This document shows, in pieces, positions 18,992 through 27,491 of a DNA stretch of 64,000 bases; position 1 is the first letter of the stretch, and each line of letters starts with the position of its first letter. The notes below the pieces were generated by a model, which was not told the origin of the DNA, made no database searches, and was given only the letters and a program-made list of their open reading frames with translations. The stretch is from Rhodoligotrophos defluvii (GTDB lineage Bacteria > Pseudomonadota > Alphaproteobacteria > Rhizobiales > Im1), in NCBI RefSeq assembly GCF_005281615.1, contig NZ_SZZM01000002.1, positions 620,001 through 684,000 on the forward strand, written 5' to 3'. The translations under genes and the position numbers were made by a program.

Positions 18992-19690
18992 CTATGATGA
19001 TGGCCCGCTGATGCGTTTGAGCTCCCGGTCGTATGTCTTCTTCTGACTTTCTGGCCTGCTCTGAGCCTCGGCCTCGATGAGCGCCAGCAGATCTGGCGGT
19101 GCGTCATAGGTCAGGCGCGCCAGCGTACGCGGCGGCTGATAGCGTAGCTCGCGCTGCACCATCCCTTTCAACGACGGGTCGAGCTTCGCCCAGTGCGTGA
19201 CGGCAAAGAGCACTCTCTGGACGCCTACCCACTGTTCCCGCGGCCCGGTCAGATAGGAATTGCGCAGGTAGGCAGCGGCAGCTGGCGAGAACTCGCCGCG
19301 CGCGGCCTCGATACGCGCCAGACCGAACCACAGGTCGGGTGCGCCGGGCGCAACCTCCAGACCAGCTTGCATGACCGCGTGAACCTGATCGCGCGATTGA
19401 TTGGCGCCCGCCCAGTCCTCGGCTGCAGCCTGGAGATCAAACCCTCTCAGCCAGAGCATCGCCAAGCGCTGATACGCATCGCGATCGCCCGGCTGCCAGC
19501 TCACGGCGCGCACCGCGGATGCGATGGCTTCGTCCAGCTCGGCCGGTGTCAACGCTGCGTCAGGTGAGGCAGGCGTTGCTGCAAGCGACACCTGCGCCAC
19601 CAGCCGAGGGACCGCGACCAGCAGTAGGACCAGACCCAGCGCCAATGCCGTAGCAGCTTGAAGATACAGCCATACCGCGCCCCGCCGCAT
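18992..19690 (-). CDS. Membrane-anchored helical-repeat protein of the exopolysaccharide operon
   Basis: 232 residues, not recognised as a named family. One N-terminal hydrophobic segment (about residues 9-33) would anchor it or serve as an uncleaved signal. The rest is alpha-helical and TPR-like: SAVRAVSWQPGDRDAYQRLA, GAPDLWFGLARIEAARG, FSPAAAAYLRNSYL. It is 11 bases downstream of the BY-kinase and 48 bases before the priming transferase, so it is in the same operon. It may be a periplasmic scaffold in polysaccharide assembly. The gene call is secure; the function is inference from context. Confidence 0.75.
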   Translation of the reverse strand: MRRGAVWLYLQAATALALGLVLLLVAVPRLVAQVSLAATPASPDAALTPAELDEAIASAVRAVSWQPGDRDAYQRLAMLWLRGFDLQAAAEDWAGANQSRDQVHAVMQAGLEVAPGAPDLWFGLARIEAARGEFSPAAAAYLRNSYLTGPREQWVGVQRVLFAVTHWAKLDPSLKGMVQRELRYQPPRTLARLTYDAPPDLLALIEAEAQSRPESQKKTYDRELKRISGPSS

Positions 19691-19701
19691 TCCGGCACTC
19701 C

Positions 19702-21924
19702 CTAGTCATTACTGCCGTAATACTGCGGATACTTGCCGTAAGCGGCGCCATAACCATAGGGCGCATAGCTCGCCATCTTGCGCACGTTGACCTTGTTCAG
19801 GGCGATGCCGGCAATCTTGTTCGAGCTCGGCCCCAGATTCTTCACCGCCGTCATCACCAGCTCCCGCGGAGTCCTATCCCACTCGATGATGAGAAGGACC
19901 GAATCCACGTCCTTGGCCAGCACGCGCGAGTCAACGACTGGGGTCACCGGCGAACTGTCGATCACCACGAGATCGTACTGCTCCCGAGCAAGCCGCAACC
20001 AGTCGCGCATCTTGGCGGACTCGAGCACCTCGGCGGTGTTCTGCACCTTGTGCGACGCCGGCAGGAAATGCAGGTTGGTGCTGGGATCCTTCAACAGAAC
20101 CTGCTCCCGGCTGACCTCTCCCACCAGGAATTCGACCAGGCCAGGATGCTTCTTTGCTTCCTGCCCCAACCACCGGTTGGTCAATGCCGGCGAGCGCAGG
20201 TCCGCATCCATGAGCAGGACCTTCATCCCCGTATGAGCGGCGAAGGAAGCCAGGTTGGATGAAAGTGTCGTCTTGCCTTCACCCGGCACGGCGGACGTCA
20301 CCATCACCACGCGCGGCGGCTGGTCGATATTCGACAGCAGCACCTCCATCTTCAGGGCGCGAATGGCTTCGGCATAGGTGGAGAGCGGTTTGTGCACCGC
20401 GAATTTCTCGACCGGGATCGGCCGCCCCTCGCCCTTGAGCTGCGTGGCAGAGATGATCGGCACGGTCGCAAGCGTGGGCAGCTTCAGATAGTCCTCGACT
20501 TGGCTGGCGGTCTTGAAGCTGTCGTCGAGATATTCCATCAGGAAGGCCAGTCCAACGCCAATGCCGGTGAACCCGACCAGCGCAATGGCGAGGATCAGCT
20601 TCTTGTTCGGAAAGCTCGGGAATGCGGGCGGAGCAGCCTGGGCGATCACACGCGCTTCGGGTGCTTGCAGGGTCTCCTGCTGCGAGACCTCCTTGAAGCG
20701 GTTGAGAAACGCTTCATAGAGCGCCCGGTTGGCGTTTGCCTCGCGCTCGAGCTCGCGCAACCTGATGCTGGCCGCCTGGTTCTTTTCGACACCACCCTGC
20801 AGTTCGTTCAGGCTGGCATGAAGCGACTGCTCCCGGCTTACCGCGACCTCGTAGTCATTGCGGATGTTCGCGACGATCCGCTGGATCTCGAGATTGATCT
20901 GCCGCTCGATATCCGCCCTCTGCGCGCGGATATTGATGACTTGAGGATGCTTGCTGCCATAGCGGGTGGTCAGCTCTGCCTCGCGCCCCGCGATGGCCGA
21001 CTGCTGCGTTCGGAGTGTGCCAATCACCTCGGAGCGCAGCACCGACTGCAGCGCCTCAACCCGGTTCGAGCCCTGCAGAAGCTGCTCCACGCTGTCTAGG
21101 CGCGCCTTCTTCTCGGCAACGTCGGCCCGCGCCAGCACGAGCTGCTCGTTCAGCTGCCCCAGTTGCTGTTCATAGAGATCCTGACCACCCGTGCTGACGA
21201 GGTTGTTTTGCTGCTTGTAGAGCTCAACCGCATTCTCGGATGCCTGAACGGTCGTGCGCAGCGCAGCGAGACGATCGTTGAGCCAGTCGGTCGCCAATTT
21301 GGTGGCCTGGAACCGCGCCTCCAGCTGGTCGACCAGATACTCACTGGCAAAGGCGTTCGCGATGCGCGCCGCCTTTTCAGGCGATTTGGCCGTGTAGCTT
21401 ATGGTCAACACATAGGTCCGGCCCTGCCGCTGAACGTCAAGCCCAGCAAGGACTGTGGATGCAAGGGCCGCGCGCTCGGTCGACAGGCCGTCCGACGATG
21501 TGGTCTGACTTGGCGACGGTTCGGCTTCTTCGGCCGCGAAAAGGCCGGTGATCGAGCTCCAAAAGGACGAACCCTCGCCGGGCGCAAAATCCGGATCGCG
21601 GTCGAGGCGCAGTTTGTCGGCGACGCGCAGTGCCGCGGTCGGCGATTTGATCAGCTCTACCTGGCTGTCAATGGCTGAAGTGTCCGCGCTCAGCCCCGCG
21701 AGCACGGCCTCGGCATCCACGATGTTCTTGCTGCGCGTGTCGATTAGAATGCTGGCCGTAGCCGTGTAGAGGGGAGTCGCCACCAGCAGGTAAAGCGTGA
21801 CCAGAGCAAACCCGACGGCAACGGTTCCCACGATGAGGCGCCAACGCCGCAACAGCGCACGGCCAATCTCGCGAAGATCGATCTCCGTATCCTCGACGCG
21901 AGGCAAGTCGGCCTTCATCAGCAT
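19702..21924 (-). CDS. Polysaccharide copolymerase/BY-kinase (Wzc/ExoP-like)
   Basis: 740-residue chain-length regulator fused to a bacterial tyrosine kinase. N-terminal Wzz domain with a transmembrane segment at about 30-55, a long periplasmic coiled coil (about 190-420), a second membrane segment (about 440-460) and a cytosolic kinase. Kinase motifs are Walker A VPGEGKTTLSS (546-556), Walker A' VLLMDADLR (569-577) and Walker B DLVVIDSSP (651-659). The C-terminus is a Tyr cluster with seven tyrosines between 720 and 736, the expected autophosphorylation tail. It controls polymer length and export with the Wza-like lipoprotein at 24428. First gene of a four-gene operon. Confidence 0.94.
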   Translation of the reverse strand: MLMKADLPRVEDTEIDLREIGRALLRRWRLIVGTVAVGFALVTLYLLVATPLYTATASILIDTRSKNIVDAEAVLAGLSADTSAIDSQVELIKSPTAALRVADKLRLDRDPDFAPGEGSSFWSSITGLFAAEEAEPSPSQTTSSDGLSTERAALASTVLAGLDVQRQGRTYVLTISYTAKSPEKAARIANAFASEYLVDQLEARFQATKLATDWLNDRLAALRTTVQASENAVELYKQQNNLVSTGGQDLYEQQLGQLNEQLVLARADVAEKKARLDSVEQLLQGSNRVEALQSVLRSEVIGTLRTQQSAIAGREAELTTRYGSKHPQVINIRAQRADIERQINLEIQRIVANIRNDYEVAVSREQSLHASLNELQGGVEKNQAASIRLRELEREANANRALYEAFLNRFKEVSQQETLQAPEARVIAQAAPPAFPSFPNKKLILAIALVGFTGIGVGLAFLMEYLDDSFKTASQVEDYLKLPTLATVPIISATQLKGEGRPIPVEKFAVHKPLSTYAEAIRALKMEVLLSNIDQPPRVVMVTSAVPGEGKTTLSSNLASFAAHTGMKVLLMDADLRSPALTNRWLGQEAKKHPGLVEFLVGEVSREQVLLKDPSTNLHFLPASHKVQNTAEVLESAKMRDWLRLAREQYDLVVIDSSPVTPVVDSRVLAKDVDSVLLIIEWDRTPRELVMTAVKNLGPSSNKIAGIALNKVNVRKMASYAPYGYGAAYGKYPQYYGSND

Positions 21925-22191
21925 CTATCAGGCTCTCCCGCAGATGACTGCGCTAGGCAATCATCCCGCTCATGCACTCCACGAACCGCCTACGTCATGA
22001 CCGCCCGGCCTCGATCTCCGGCTCGCTTCCGCCAACGTGAGGGCCGCGGCGAGCAAGCCAATCGCCCCGAAGGCCGACCCGGGATCTGCTCGAAGGATGA
22101 CGATCTCATTTGCGGGTCACGGCAACCGCGGCACCTAGCCGGGACCAACACAACCCACGCGCGGACAAGAAGAATCAGCTCCTAATCCGCC

Positions 22192-23475
22192 TCAGAACCG
22201 CGCCTTCAAGCCTATACCCGCGTAGTTTCGCGTATAATCATAGGTAGCGAAGTTCGAATTTCTGTCTTTGTACTCATAGAACAGACTCGCGGAAAACATC
22301 CGATTGATCAGGTAATCCGCGTTGATCCCCGTCTCGACCACATTGTCCTTGCGGCCGCTGCCTTCATAATCGCTATGAATGTAGCTAATGTAAGGCGAAA
22401 GGATCAGATTCCTCAAAAGCTCGTAATCGAGCGTCAGCGCAAGCACCGTATCCAGGCGGCCGGAAGCACCGGTCTGAATGGTTTCAGCCACGCGCCGTTC
22501 CGCCAGGGCGGTAAAGGTCATGAGCCCTGTGGGGTTGTAGACCAATGCGCCGCGCATGGCCCAGGCATCGATGTCCTTCAGACCCTTTTTGTCATAGTCC
22601 TGGACAAGGTAGCCGGCGCCGAACTCGCCGTGGATCAGGGCCGTCACGTCCATCTCCACGCCGGCAAGCGCCATGAAGCCGTCGGAACTCCGCCCGTACC
22701 CGTCCTTGTTGTAGTCGCGCGTGTTGCCCTCAAGCAGCCCGAACACCGCATAGCCGGGCGAGAACTCATATCCCCATTTCGTGCCAAGCGTATAGGTCTG
22801 CCCGTCACGGTAATGCTGCTTCAGCGTGCCGCCACCGGTGGCAGGAACGTTTTCGTAGCTGATCGTCGCGACCGTACCGGTGACGGAGCCGGTCAGCCGA
22901 TTGAACCGCTTCTGAAGCGTCGTTCCCGCTTCGAACAAATTATAGGGCACCGGTTCCAACGCATTGCTGGGCGCCTCCAGCGAACCCGGCCGCTCGTGGC
23001 CGCGCTCTGCCCTGGCATAGCCGAGCATCTGCAGGTTCTCGGCAAAGTCGAGGCGCCACTGCGCGACCCCCCGAGCATCGAAGCGGTCCTGCCGCGTTTC
23101 CTTGAAGTAGTTGTAGTTGTCGAAGTCGAACCGAAAATTCAGGGCATGCCGCGGAAAATTGGAAAGCGCGAGCAGGCCACCGTTGACGACGTTGGCACCA
23201 TCAGTGATTGCGTTCTTGGGCGTCGCATAGACGTTGTCGTCGTAGACAACCGTATCCGCCAGCCAAGGATAGAGGAAATAGGTGCCGATCCGGCCGCCGA
23301 CCGGGTCATACTCCTCGTGTCGACGGTTCCGGACGGCCTCTGCTTCAGCGGGGCTCTTCGTAACGACCGTGCCTCTATAGAGCTCAGACACTGTCTGTGC
23401 AGCAACTGGGCTGGCCGCTCCGAGGCCAGCCAGCAGCACGGCACCACAGGCGGCCAGCGGATGACAGTGCTTCAT
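22192..23475 (-). CDS. Outer-membrane beta-barrel protein of exopolysaccharide locus
   Basis: 427 residues with a cleavable signal peptide (about 1-26, ending SPVAAQ). The body has alternating beta-strand patterns rich in aromatics: VVYDDNVYATP, HALNFRFDFDNYNYF, YTLGTKWGYEFSPGYAVFG, MFSASLFYEYKDRN. It closes with the barrel-type C-terminus GIGLKARF ending in Phe. This resembles the outer-membrane beta-barrel family often found beside Wza/Wzc genes (exopolysaccharide or capsule ports). It probably sits in the outer membrane and assists polymer secretion or attachment. A 267-base gap with no recognisable gene separates it from the kinase gene. Confidence 0.82.
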   Translation of the reverse strand: MKHCHPLAACGAVLLAGLGAASPVAAQTVSELYRGTVVTKSPAEAEAVRNRRHEEYDPVGGRIGTYFLYPWLADTVVYDDNVYATPKNAITDGANVVNGGLLALSNFPRHALNFRFDFDNYNYFKETRQDRFDARGVAQWRLDFAENLQMLGYARAERGHERPGSLEAPSNALEPVPYNLFEAGTTLQKRFNRLTGSVTGTVATISYENVPATGGGTLKQHYRDGQTYTLGTKWGYEFSPGYAVFGLLEGNTRDYNKDGYGRSSDGFMALAGVEMDVTALIHGEFGAGYLVQDYDKKGLKDIDAWAMRGALVYNPTGLMTFTALAERRVAETIQTGASGRLDTVLALTLDYELLRNLILSPYISYIHSDYEGSGRKDNVVETGINADYLINRMFSASLFYEYKDRNSNFATYDYTRNYAGIGLKARF

Positions 23476-23536
23476 TGCCCGTCCAGCATTACTGTTCGAC
23501 GGCTACTTAGAGCAGAACACCGGAACAACGGTCAGC

Positions 23537-23947
23537 TCAGTTGGGGCTGACCGCTCTACGGATGAGTGCAACAAGGGCGCGAATGGAGTTACGCACGGCC
23601 TCCCTGTCGCGGTCCCGCACCGCTTCCCTCAGGTCGCCGATAATGTCGCGGATCTCACCCGGGTTCACCCGCGCGGCGCCTAGCCTTGCGGAGGCCGACG
23701 GACTGGACGGTGAAGACAGGGCGGCTGTTTGGACGCCGCGGCTGCTGCGCCCAGCCACACGGTCTGTAGAGAAGACCGAGTCCGTGCCGAAAGAGGTAGG
23801 CTTGCCACCGAACTGGCCGAAGTTGCTCAGTGCAAAAATTCTCGGCGTGGCCGCAGAGGCCTCGGTTGCAGACACGGCCAACACACTGCCTACCGCAATG
23901 CCCACCACGAGAAACGAATTTCGCATTCCTTTGAACATCCCGCTCAC
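23537..23947 (-). CDS. Small secreted hypothetical protein
   Basis: 136 residues, family not recognised. An N-terminal signal peptide runs to about residue 33 (FLVVGIAVGSVLAVSATEAS, then AA). After a Ser/Ala-rich stretch, the C-terminal 45 residues form a charged amphipathic helix (EIRDIIGDLREAVRDRDREA). The true start may be an internal ATG (residue 4 or 8). It lies 61 bases upstream of the barrel gene on the same strand, within the polysaccharide region. It may be a periplasmic accessory factor, but nothing in the sequence shows this. Confidence 0.6.
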   Translation of the reverse strand: MSGMFKGMRNSFLVVGIAVGSVLAVSATEASAATPRIFALSNFGQFGGKPTSFGTDSVFSTDRVAGRSSRGVQTAALSSPSSPSASARLGAARVNPGEIRDIIGDLREAVRDRDREAVRNSIRALVALIRRAVSPN

Positions 23948-24427
23948 TCCTGCGTTCGGATGAAGCGCCCAGACGGCCCAGCTTCGAGGAATGAGAATGC
24001 CAACCCCGCCATTCTCAAACTTGCGGAAAGGTTTACGGATTCAGACAGCCCCGTCAAGAGCAAATAATCCCATTCCAGGCATATCGGCCCCGCGGTGAGG
24101 CGTTCTTGCACAAGTTCCTATACGAATGATTAATGCTTCGCCGACGGAGCATACAATCCACGATGCGTGCCTGCTGGAGAACTGCGCGGCTATATTGATA
24201 ATTTGAACAAGACCATGCGCATTCGGAACGCCTCTCCTAAGAACGCGCAAAGTCTAAACTGGTTTTTTGCTTCAGCCCGGGAAAATCTAGCCTGGAAATT
24301 CTCCACCACTTTAACATCAAACATAAACCAGAATTGCCGCGGCAAGAATGGGGCGGACCATTCCGTTTTTGCAGCGCAGCAAAGCCTGCCCCAAAACGTG
24401 GTCTGGAAAGCAGGCTTGCCAGGCTCG
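23948..24427. other. Intergenic region with lower GC between export genes
   Basis: About 480 bases without a convincing gene. The short open frames here lack homology and codon pattern. The segment 24040-24340 is visibly richer in A/T than its surroundings and probably carries the promoter for the - strand gene ending at 23537. An inverted repeat AAGCCTGC/GCAGGCTT (24382-24389 and 24410-24417, 20-base loop) lies just downstream of the Wza-like stop, without a T-run. Confidence 0.5.
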
Positions 24428-25075
24428 TCAGAAGAATCTTTCCGCGATGCGGATGGTGTCGCCCGGGAGGATTTCGATCGGGCGGTCCAGATTGTAGGAT
24501 TGCTCAGTGGTCGCGTTGGCACGGCGGATATAAGCGACGGTTGTATTTGCGCGATACGTGTAGCCGCCAGCCTTGGCCACCGCCGCCTGCAATGTCAGGC
24601 CGTTCGTGTATGGATACTCGCCGGCGGACTTCACTTCCCCATGAATGTAGAAGGGCCGGTAATTGAGAACCTCAACGCTCACGCTCGGATTGCGGAGATA
24701 ACCATCTCGCAACTTTGCCGCTATCCGTTCCTCGACCTCTCTCGCCGTAAGACCATTTGCGTTGATCTGCCCCACCAGCGGCAGGGAAAACGAGCCGCTC
24801 GCATCCAGCTCGAACTCGCCCGAGAGATCATTCTCGCCGAAAACGATCACCCGCAGCTTGTCGCCCGACCCCAGGCGGTAGGAGGGAACGTTCGCCTCCC
24901 CGGGCGACACGCTCGCCGGTGTCGCCGTTGTCGCCGGCTGGTAGGCAACCGGGCTGTTCCCGGTGGTCGTGCAGGCAACAAGACCTGCGGAAAGCAAAAT
25001 TGCAGCGCTTACTTGATGGATCCCGCTCAACCTCAAGCTCCTCGCAAGGTGCTGATGCATACCTGCGTGCTTCAT
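24428..25075 (-). CDS. Polysaccharide export lipoprotein (Wza/GumB-like)
   Basis: 215-residue outer-membrane export protein. A lipoprotein signal with lipobox LSAGLVAC gives a lipidated N-terminal Cys. Then comes a Poly_export domain (SYRLGSGDKLRVIVFGENDL, FSLPLVGQINANGLTAREVE) and one SLBB domain (PFYIHGEVKSAGEYPYTNGL, LQAAVAKAGGYTYRA), ending IEILPGDTIRIAERFF. It probably forms the outer-membrane channel working with the BY-kinase. The frame is open upstream to 25213, but the ATG at 25075 places the signal correctly with GAGG just upstream. It is short and GumB-like rather than full-length Wza, lacking the C-terminal alpha-barrel helix. Confidence 0.9.
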   Translation of the reverse strand: MKHAGMHQHLARSLRLSGIHQVSAAILLSAGLVACTTTGNSPVAYQPATTATPASVSPGEANVPSYRLGSGDKLRVIVFGENDLSGEFELDASGSFSLPLVGQINANGLTAREVEERIAAKLRDGYLRNPSVSVEVLNYRPFYIHGEVKSAGEYPYTNGLTLQAAVAKAGGYTYRANTTVAYIRRANATTEQSYNLDRPIEILPGDTIRIAERFF

Positions 25076-25386
25076 TGCCTCGATCGCAACGCGAACAAGA
25101 TCGACGGGGAATTGTGTCCTCAATAAGGAGGAATCAGCCCGCCTGTCCCATCGCGCCCTAAGGGAACATGAAAGCGTGCCAAGTGCAACACTCGTGGGAG
25201 GACATTCTGCCACGGTCCGGCCGCATCGCGAAGACCTTTCCCAGACCGGGGCGCCTTTTGCATTGGGTGTCGGAAATCTGCATCGCAGATGCAGTTAGGG
25301 ACCGCGTGCATGGCAATATTGATTTTGGCTTGCGGTCCGAGCAACAGCAGCGACAATTCCGGACGAGGAACCGTGAGGCCTGACCC
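25076..25386. other. Divergent promoter region with perfect palindrome
   Basis: This 311-base gap separates the Wza-like gene (- strand) from the isochorismatase-like gene (+ strand). It contains the perfect inverted repeat CTGCATC-GCA-GATGCAG at 25278-25294, a good candidate for a dimeric regulator site. No gene is seen inside it. Confidence 0.5.
25278..25294. promoter_or_regulatory. 17-base perfect palindrome, putative operator
   Basis: CTGCATC-GCA-GATGCAG has 7-base arms with a 3-base spacer. It is 93 bases before the isochorismatase-like ATG and about 200 bases before the Wza-like ATG. It could regulate either divergent gene. The binding protein is unknown. Confidence 0.45.
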
Positions 25387-25917
25387 ATGCCCCTGCTCGA
25401 CCGCTCCCGCTCGCTGCTCCTGCTGATCGACTTTCAGGAGAGGCTCATGCCCGTCATCGATCAGAGCGGAGCCGTGATAGCCAATGCCGTGCGATTGCTC
25501 AAAGCGGCACGCCTGCTCGACGTGCCCGCGCTGCGCACGGAACAGAACCCGCGTGGGCTCGGCCCAACCCTGCCGGAACTCGCAGGCAATGAAATGGTGG
25601 TCGAGAAGGTGAGCTTTGCAGCCTGCCCCGCCACCGGATTTGCCGAGGCGCTCGGCAACCGCGAGCAGATCGTGCTGTCTGGCTGCGAAGCGCATATCTG
25701 TGTCGCGCAGACGGCCTTAGGCCTGCGAGCGCAAGGGCGCGAGGTATTCGTGGTGCGTGATGCGGTCGGCTCCCGCCGGGCAGAGTCGAAGGAAACCGCG
25801 CTGGTCCGCCTCGCCGCCAACGGCGTCGAAATCGTCACCACGGAAATGGTGCTGTTCGAATGGCTGGCCACCTCCGCCGATCCGCAATTCAAAGCAGTAT
25901 CGGCTCTGATCAGGTGA
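25387..25917 (+). CDS. Isochorismatase-family cysteine hydrolase
   Basis: 176-residue cytosolic hydrolase of the isochorismatase/nicotinamidase-like superfamily. The expected triad is Asp15 in LLLIDFQERL, Lys74 in VVEKVSFAA and Cys105 in EAHICVAQTALGL. The cis-peptide region SGCEAHI precedes the Cys. The length and EAHICV signature match the short YcaC-like and hydrolase subgroup rather than true isochorismatase. The substrate is unknown. It is a single gene, divergent from the export gene, converging with homospermidine synthase. Confidence 0.9.
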   Translation: MPLLDRSRSLLLLIDFQERLMPVIDQSGAVIANAVRLLKAARLLDVPALRTEQNPRGLGPTLPELAGNEMVVEKVSFAACPATGFAEALGNREQIVLSGCEAHICVAQTALGLRAQGREVFVVRDAVGSRRAESKETALVRLAANGVEIVTTEMVLFEWLATSADPQFKAVSALIR

Positions 25918-25956
25918 ACGGAGGGGCCATCGCCAAGCCGCCGCGGAAAGCTCGCT

Positions 25957-27405
25957 TCAACGCGGCTCGTGCACCAGGATGTTGCGGAACTGCCAGGGAT
26001 CGCTGGCGTCGAGATCCTCTGGAAATAGCCCCGGCCGATGGGCGAGTGGGGTCCAGTCCGTGAAGTATCCCTTTACCGGCCCGAGATAGGGCATCTGCAC
26101 CTCCAGGCAGCGCACATGGTCCATGTCGTCTGCCTCGACGATGCCGGCCTCCGGATTTTCCAGCGCCCACACCATGCCGGCCATCACCGCGGACGTCACC
26201 TGCAGCCCGGTTGCGCTTTGGGCCGGCGCCAGCTGCCGTGTTTCCTCGATCGACAGCTGCGAGCCGTACCAATAGGCATTCTTGGCATGGCCATAGAGCA
26301 GCACCCCAAGCTCGTCGCATCCGGTGAGGATCTCCTCCTCCGTCAGCACATGCAGCGTCTCTTGCACCTGCGCCGCCGCGCCGAACAGCTCGTTCAGCGA
26401 CAGCACCGCGTCATTGCAGGGGTGATAGGCATAGTGACAGGTCGGGCGATAGACCACGTCATCGCCGTTGCGGAGGGTGAAATAGTCCGCAATCGAGATC
26501 GCCTCGTTATGGGTCACCAAGAACCCGAATTGCGGCCCCGGAGTCGGGCACCAGCTGCGCACCCGCGTCGCCGCCCCCGGCTGGTTCAGGTAGATCGCCG
26601 CCTGGCACCCGCTGTCGTGGCTGAAGGCATTGGCCGGCCACCAGCGTTCATGCGTACCCCAGCCGAGCTCGGCCGGCTGCAGGCCCTCCGCCAGAAAACC
26701 TTCCACCGACCAGGTGTTCCAGAAGGCGCCCAGCGGCTTCGGCGTCTTCGCCACCTGTGTGTCCCGCTCGGCGATGTGAATGCCCTTCACGCCCACTTGC
26801 TGCATGAGTTGGGCCCAGCCCTCGCGTGAGGACGGCATGGCAACCTCCATGCCCAGCGCCTCGGCGATGTCGAGCAGCGCCTTCTTCACGAACCATGAGA
26901 CCATGCCCGGATTGGCGCCGCAGCAAGACACGGCGGTGGTGCCACCCGGATTGGCCAGCCGCTCGCGCCGAATGCTCTCACGCAGCGCATAATTCGTGCG
27001 CTCGGCATTGCTGAGCGAGGTATCGAAATAGAACCCAAGCCACGGCTCCACCACCGTGTCGATATAGAGCACGCCCAGCTCGCGGGTGAGCCGCATCAGA
27101 TCGCGCGAGGAGGTATCGACCGAGAGGTTCACGCAGAACCCCTGGCCGCTGCCCTCGGTCAAAAGTGGTGTCAGCAGCGCGCGGTAGTTGTCGCGCGTCA
27201 CCGCCTCATGCACGAACCGGATGCCCCGTGCCTCGAGATCGGCCTGATGAGTATTGTCCGGGTCGATCACCACCAGCCGCGACCGGTCGAATTGGAAGTG
27301 CCGCTCGATGAGCGGCAATGTGCCTTGTCCGATCGAGCCGTAGCCGATCATCACCACCGGGCCGGTGATGGTGCCGTGGACGGGCCAGGATGGCGTCGCG
27401 TTCAT
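25957..27405 (-). CDS. hss: Homospermidine synthase
   Basis: About 482 residues, the usual length for bacterial homospermidine synthase. This NAD+-dependent enzyme makes sym-homospermidine from two putrescines (or putrescine plus spermidine). The N-terminal Rossmann motif is VVMIGYGSIGQGTLPLI. Further family segments are VDTVVEPWLGFYFDT, NPGGTTAVSCCGANPGMVSW, RSWCPTPGPQFGFLVTHNEA and YHPCNDAVLSLNELFG. The frame is open upstream to 27453, but the ATG at 27405 (MNATPSWPVHGTITG) fits the family. It follows the ornithine decarboxylase gene by 86 bases on the same strand, so putrescine supply and use are co-encoded. Confidence 0.94.
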   Translation of the reverse strand: MNATPSWPVHGTITGPVVMIGYGSIGQGTLPLIERHFQFDRSRLVVIDPDNTHQADLEARGIRFVHEAVTRDNYRALLTPLLTEGSGQGFCVNLSVDTSSRDLMRLTRELGVLYIDTVVEPWLGFYFDTSLSNAERTNYALRESIRRERLANPGGTTAVSCCGANPGMVSWFVKKALLDIAEALGMEVAMPSSREGWAQLMQQVGVKGIHIAERDTQVAKTPKPLGAFWNTWSVEGFLAEGLQPAELGWGTHERWWPANAFSHDSGCQAAIYLNQPGAATRVRSWCPTPGPQFGFLVTHNEAISIADYFTLRNGDDVVYRPTCHYAYHPCNDAVLSLNELFGAAAQVQETLHVLTEEEILTGCDELGVLLYGHAKNAYWYGSQLSIEETRQLAPAQSATGLQVTSAVMAGMVWALENPEAGIVEADDMDHVRCLEVQMPYLGPVKGYFTDWTPLAHRPGLFPEDLDASDPWQFRNILVHEPR

Positions 27406-27491
27406 AAGACAACCTCGCGCGCAAAAAATCTCGACACCACCGCCGGGCATCACCCGGCAGTGGCGCTTTCGAGAATGCAGGAAGAAGATGA

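Noticed and set aside
24167-25126. 319-codon + strand frame overlapping the Wza-like gene
   Set aside because: It has low-complexity content and no homology, whereas the - strand carries lipobox and export domains.
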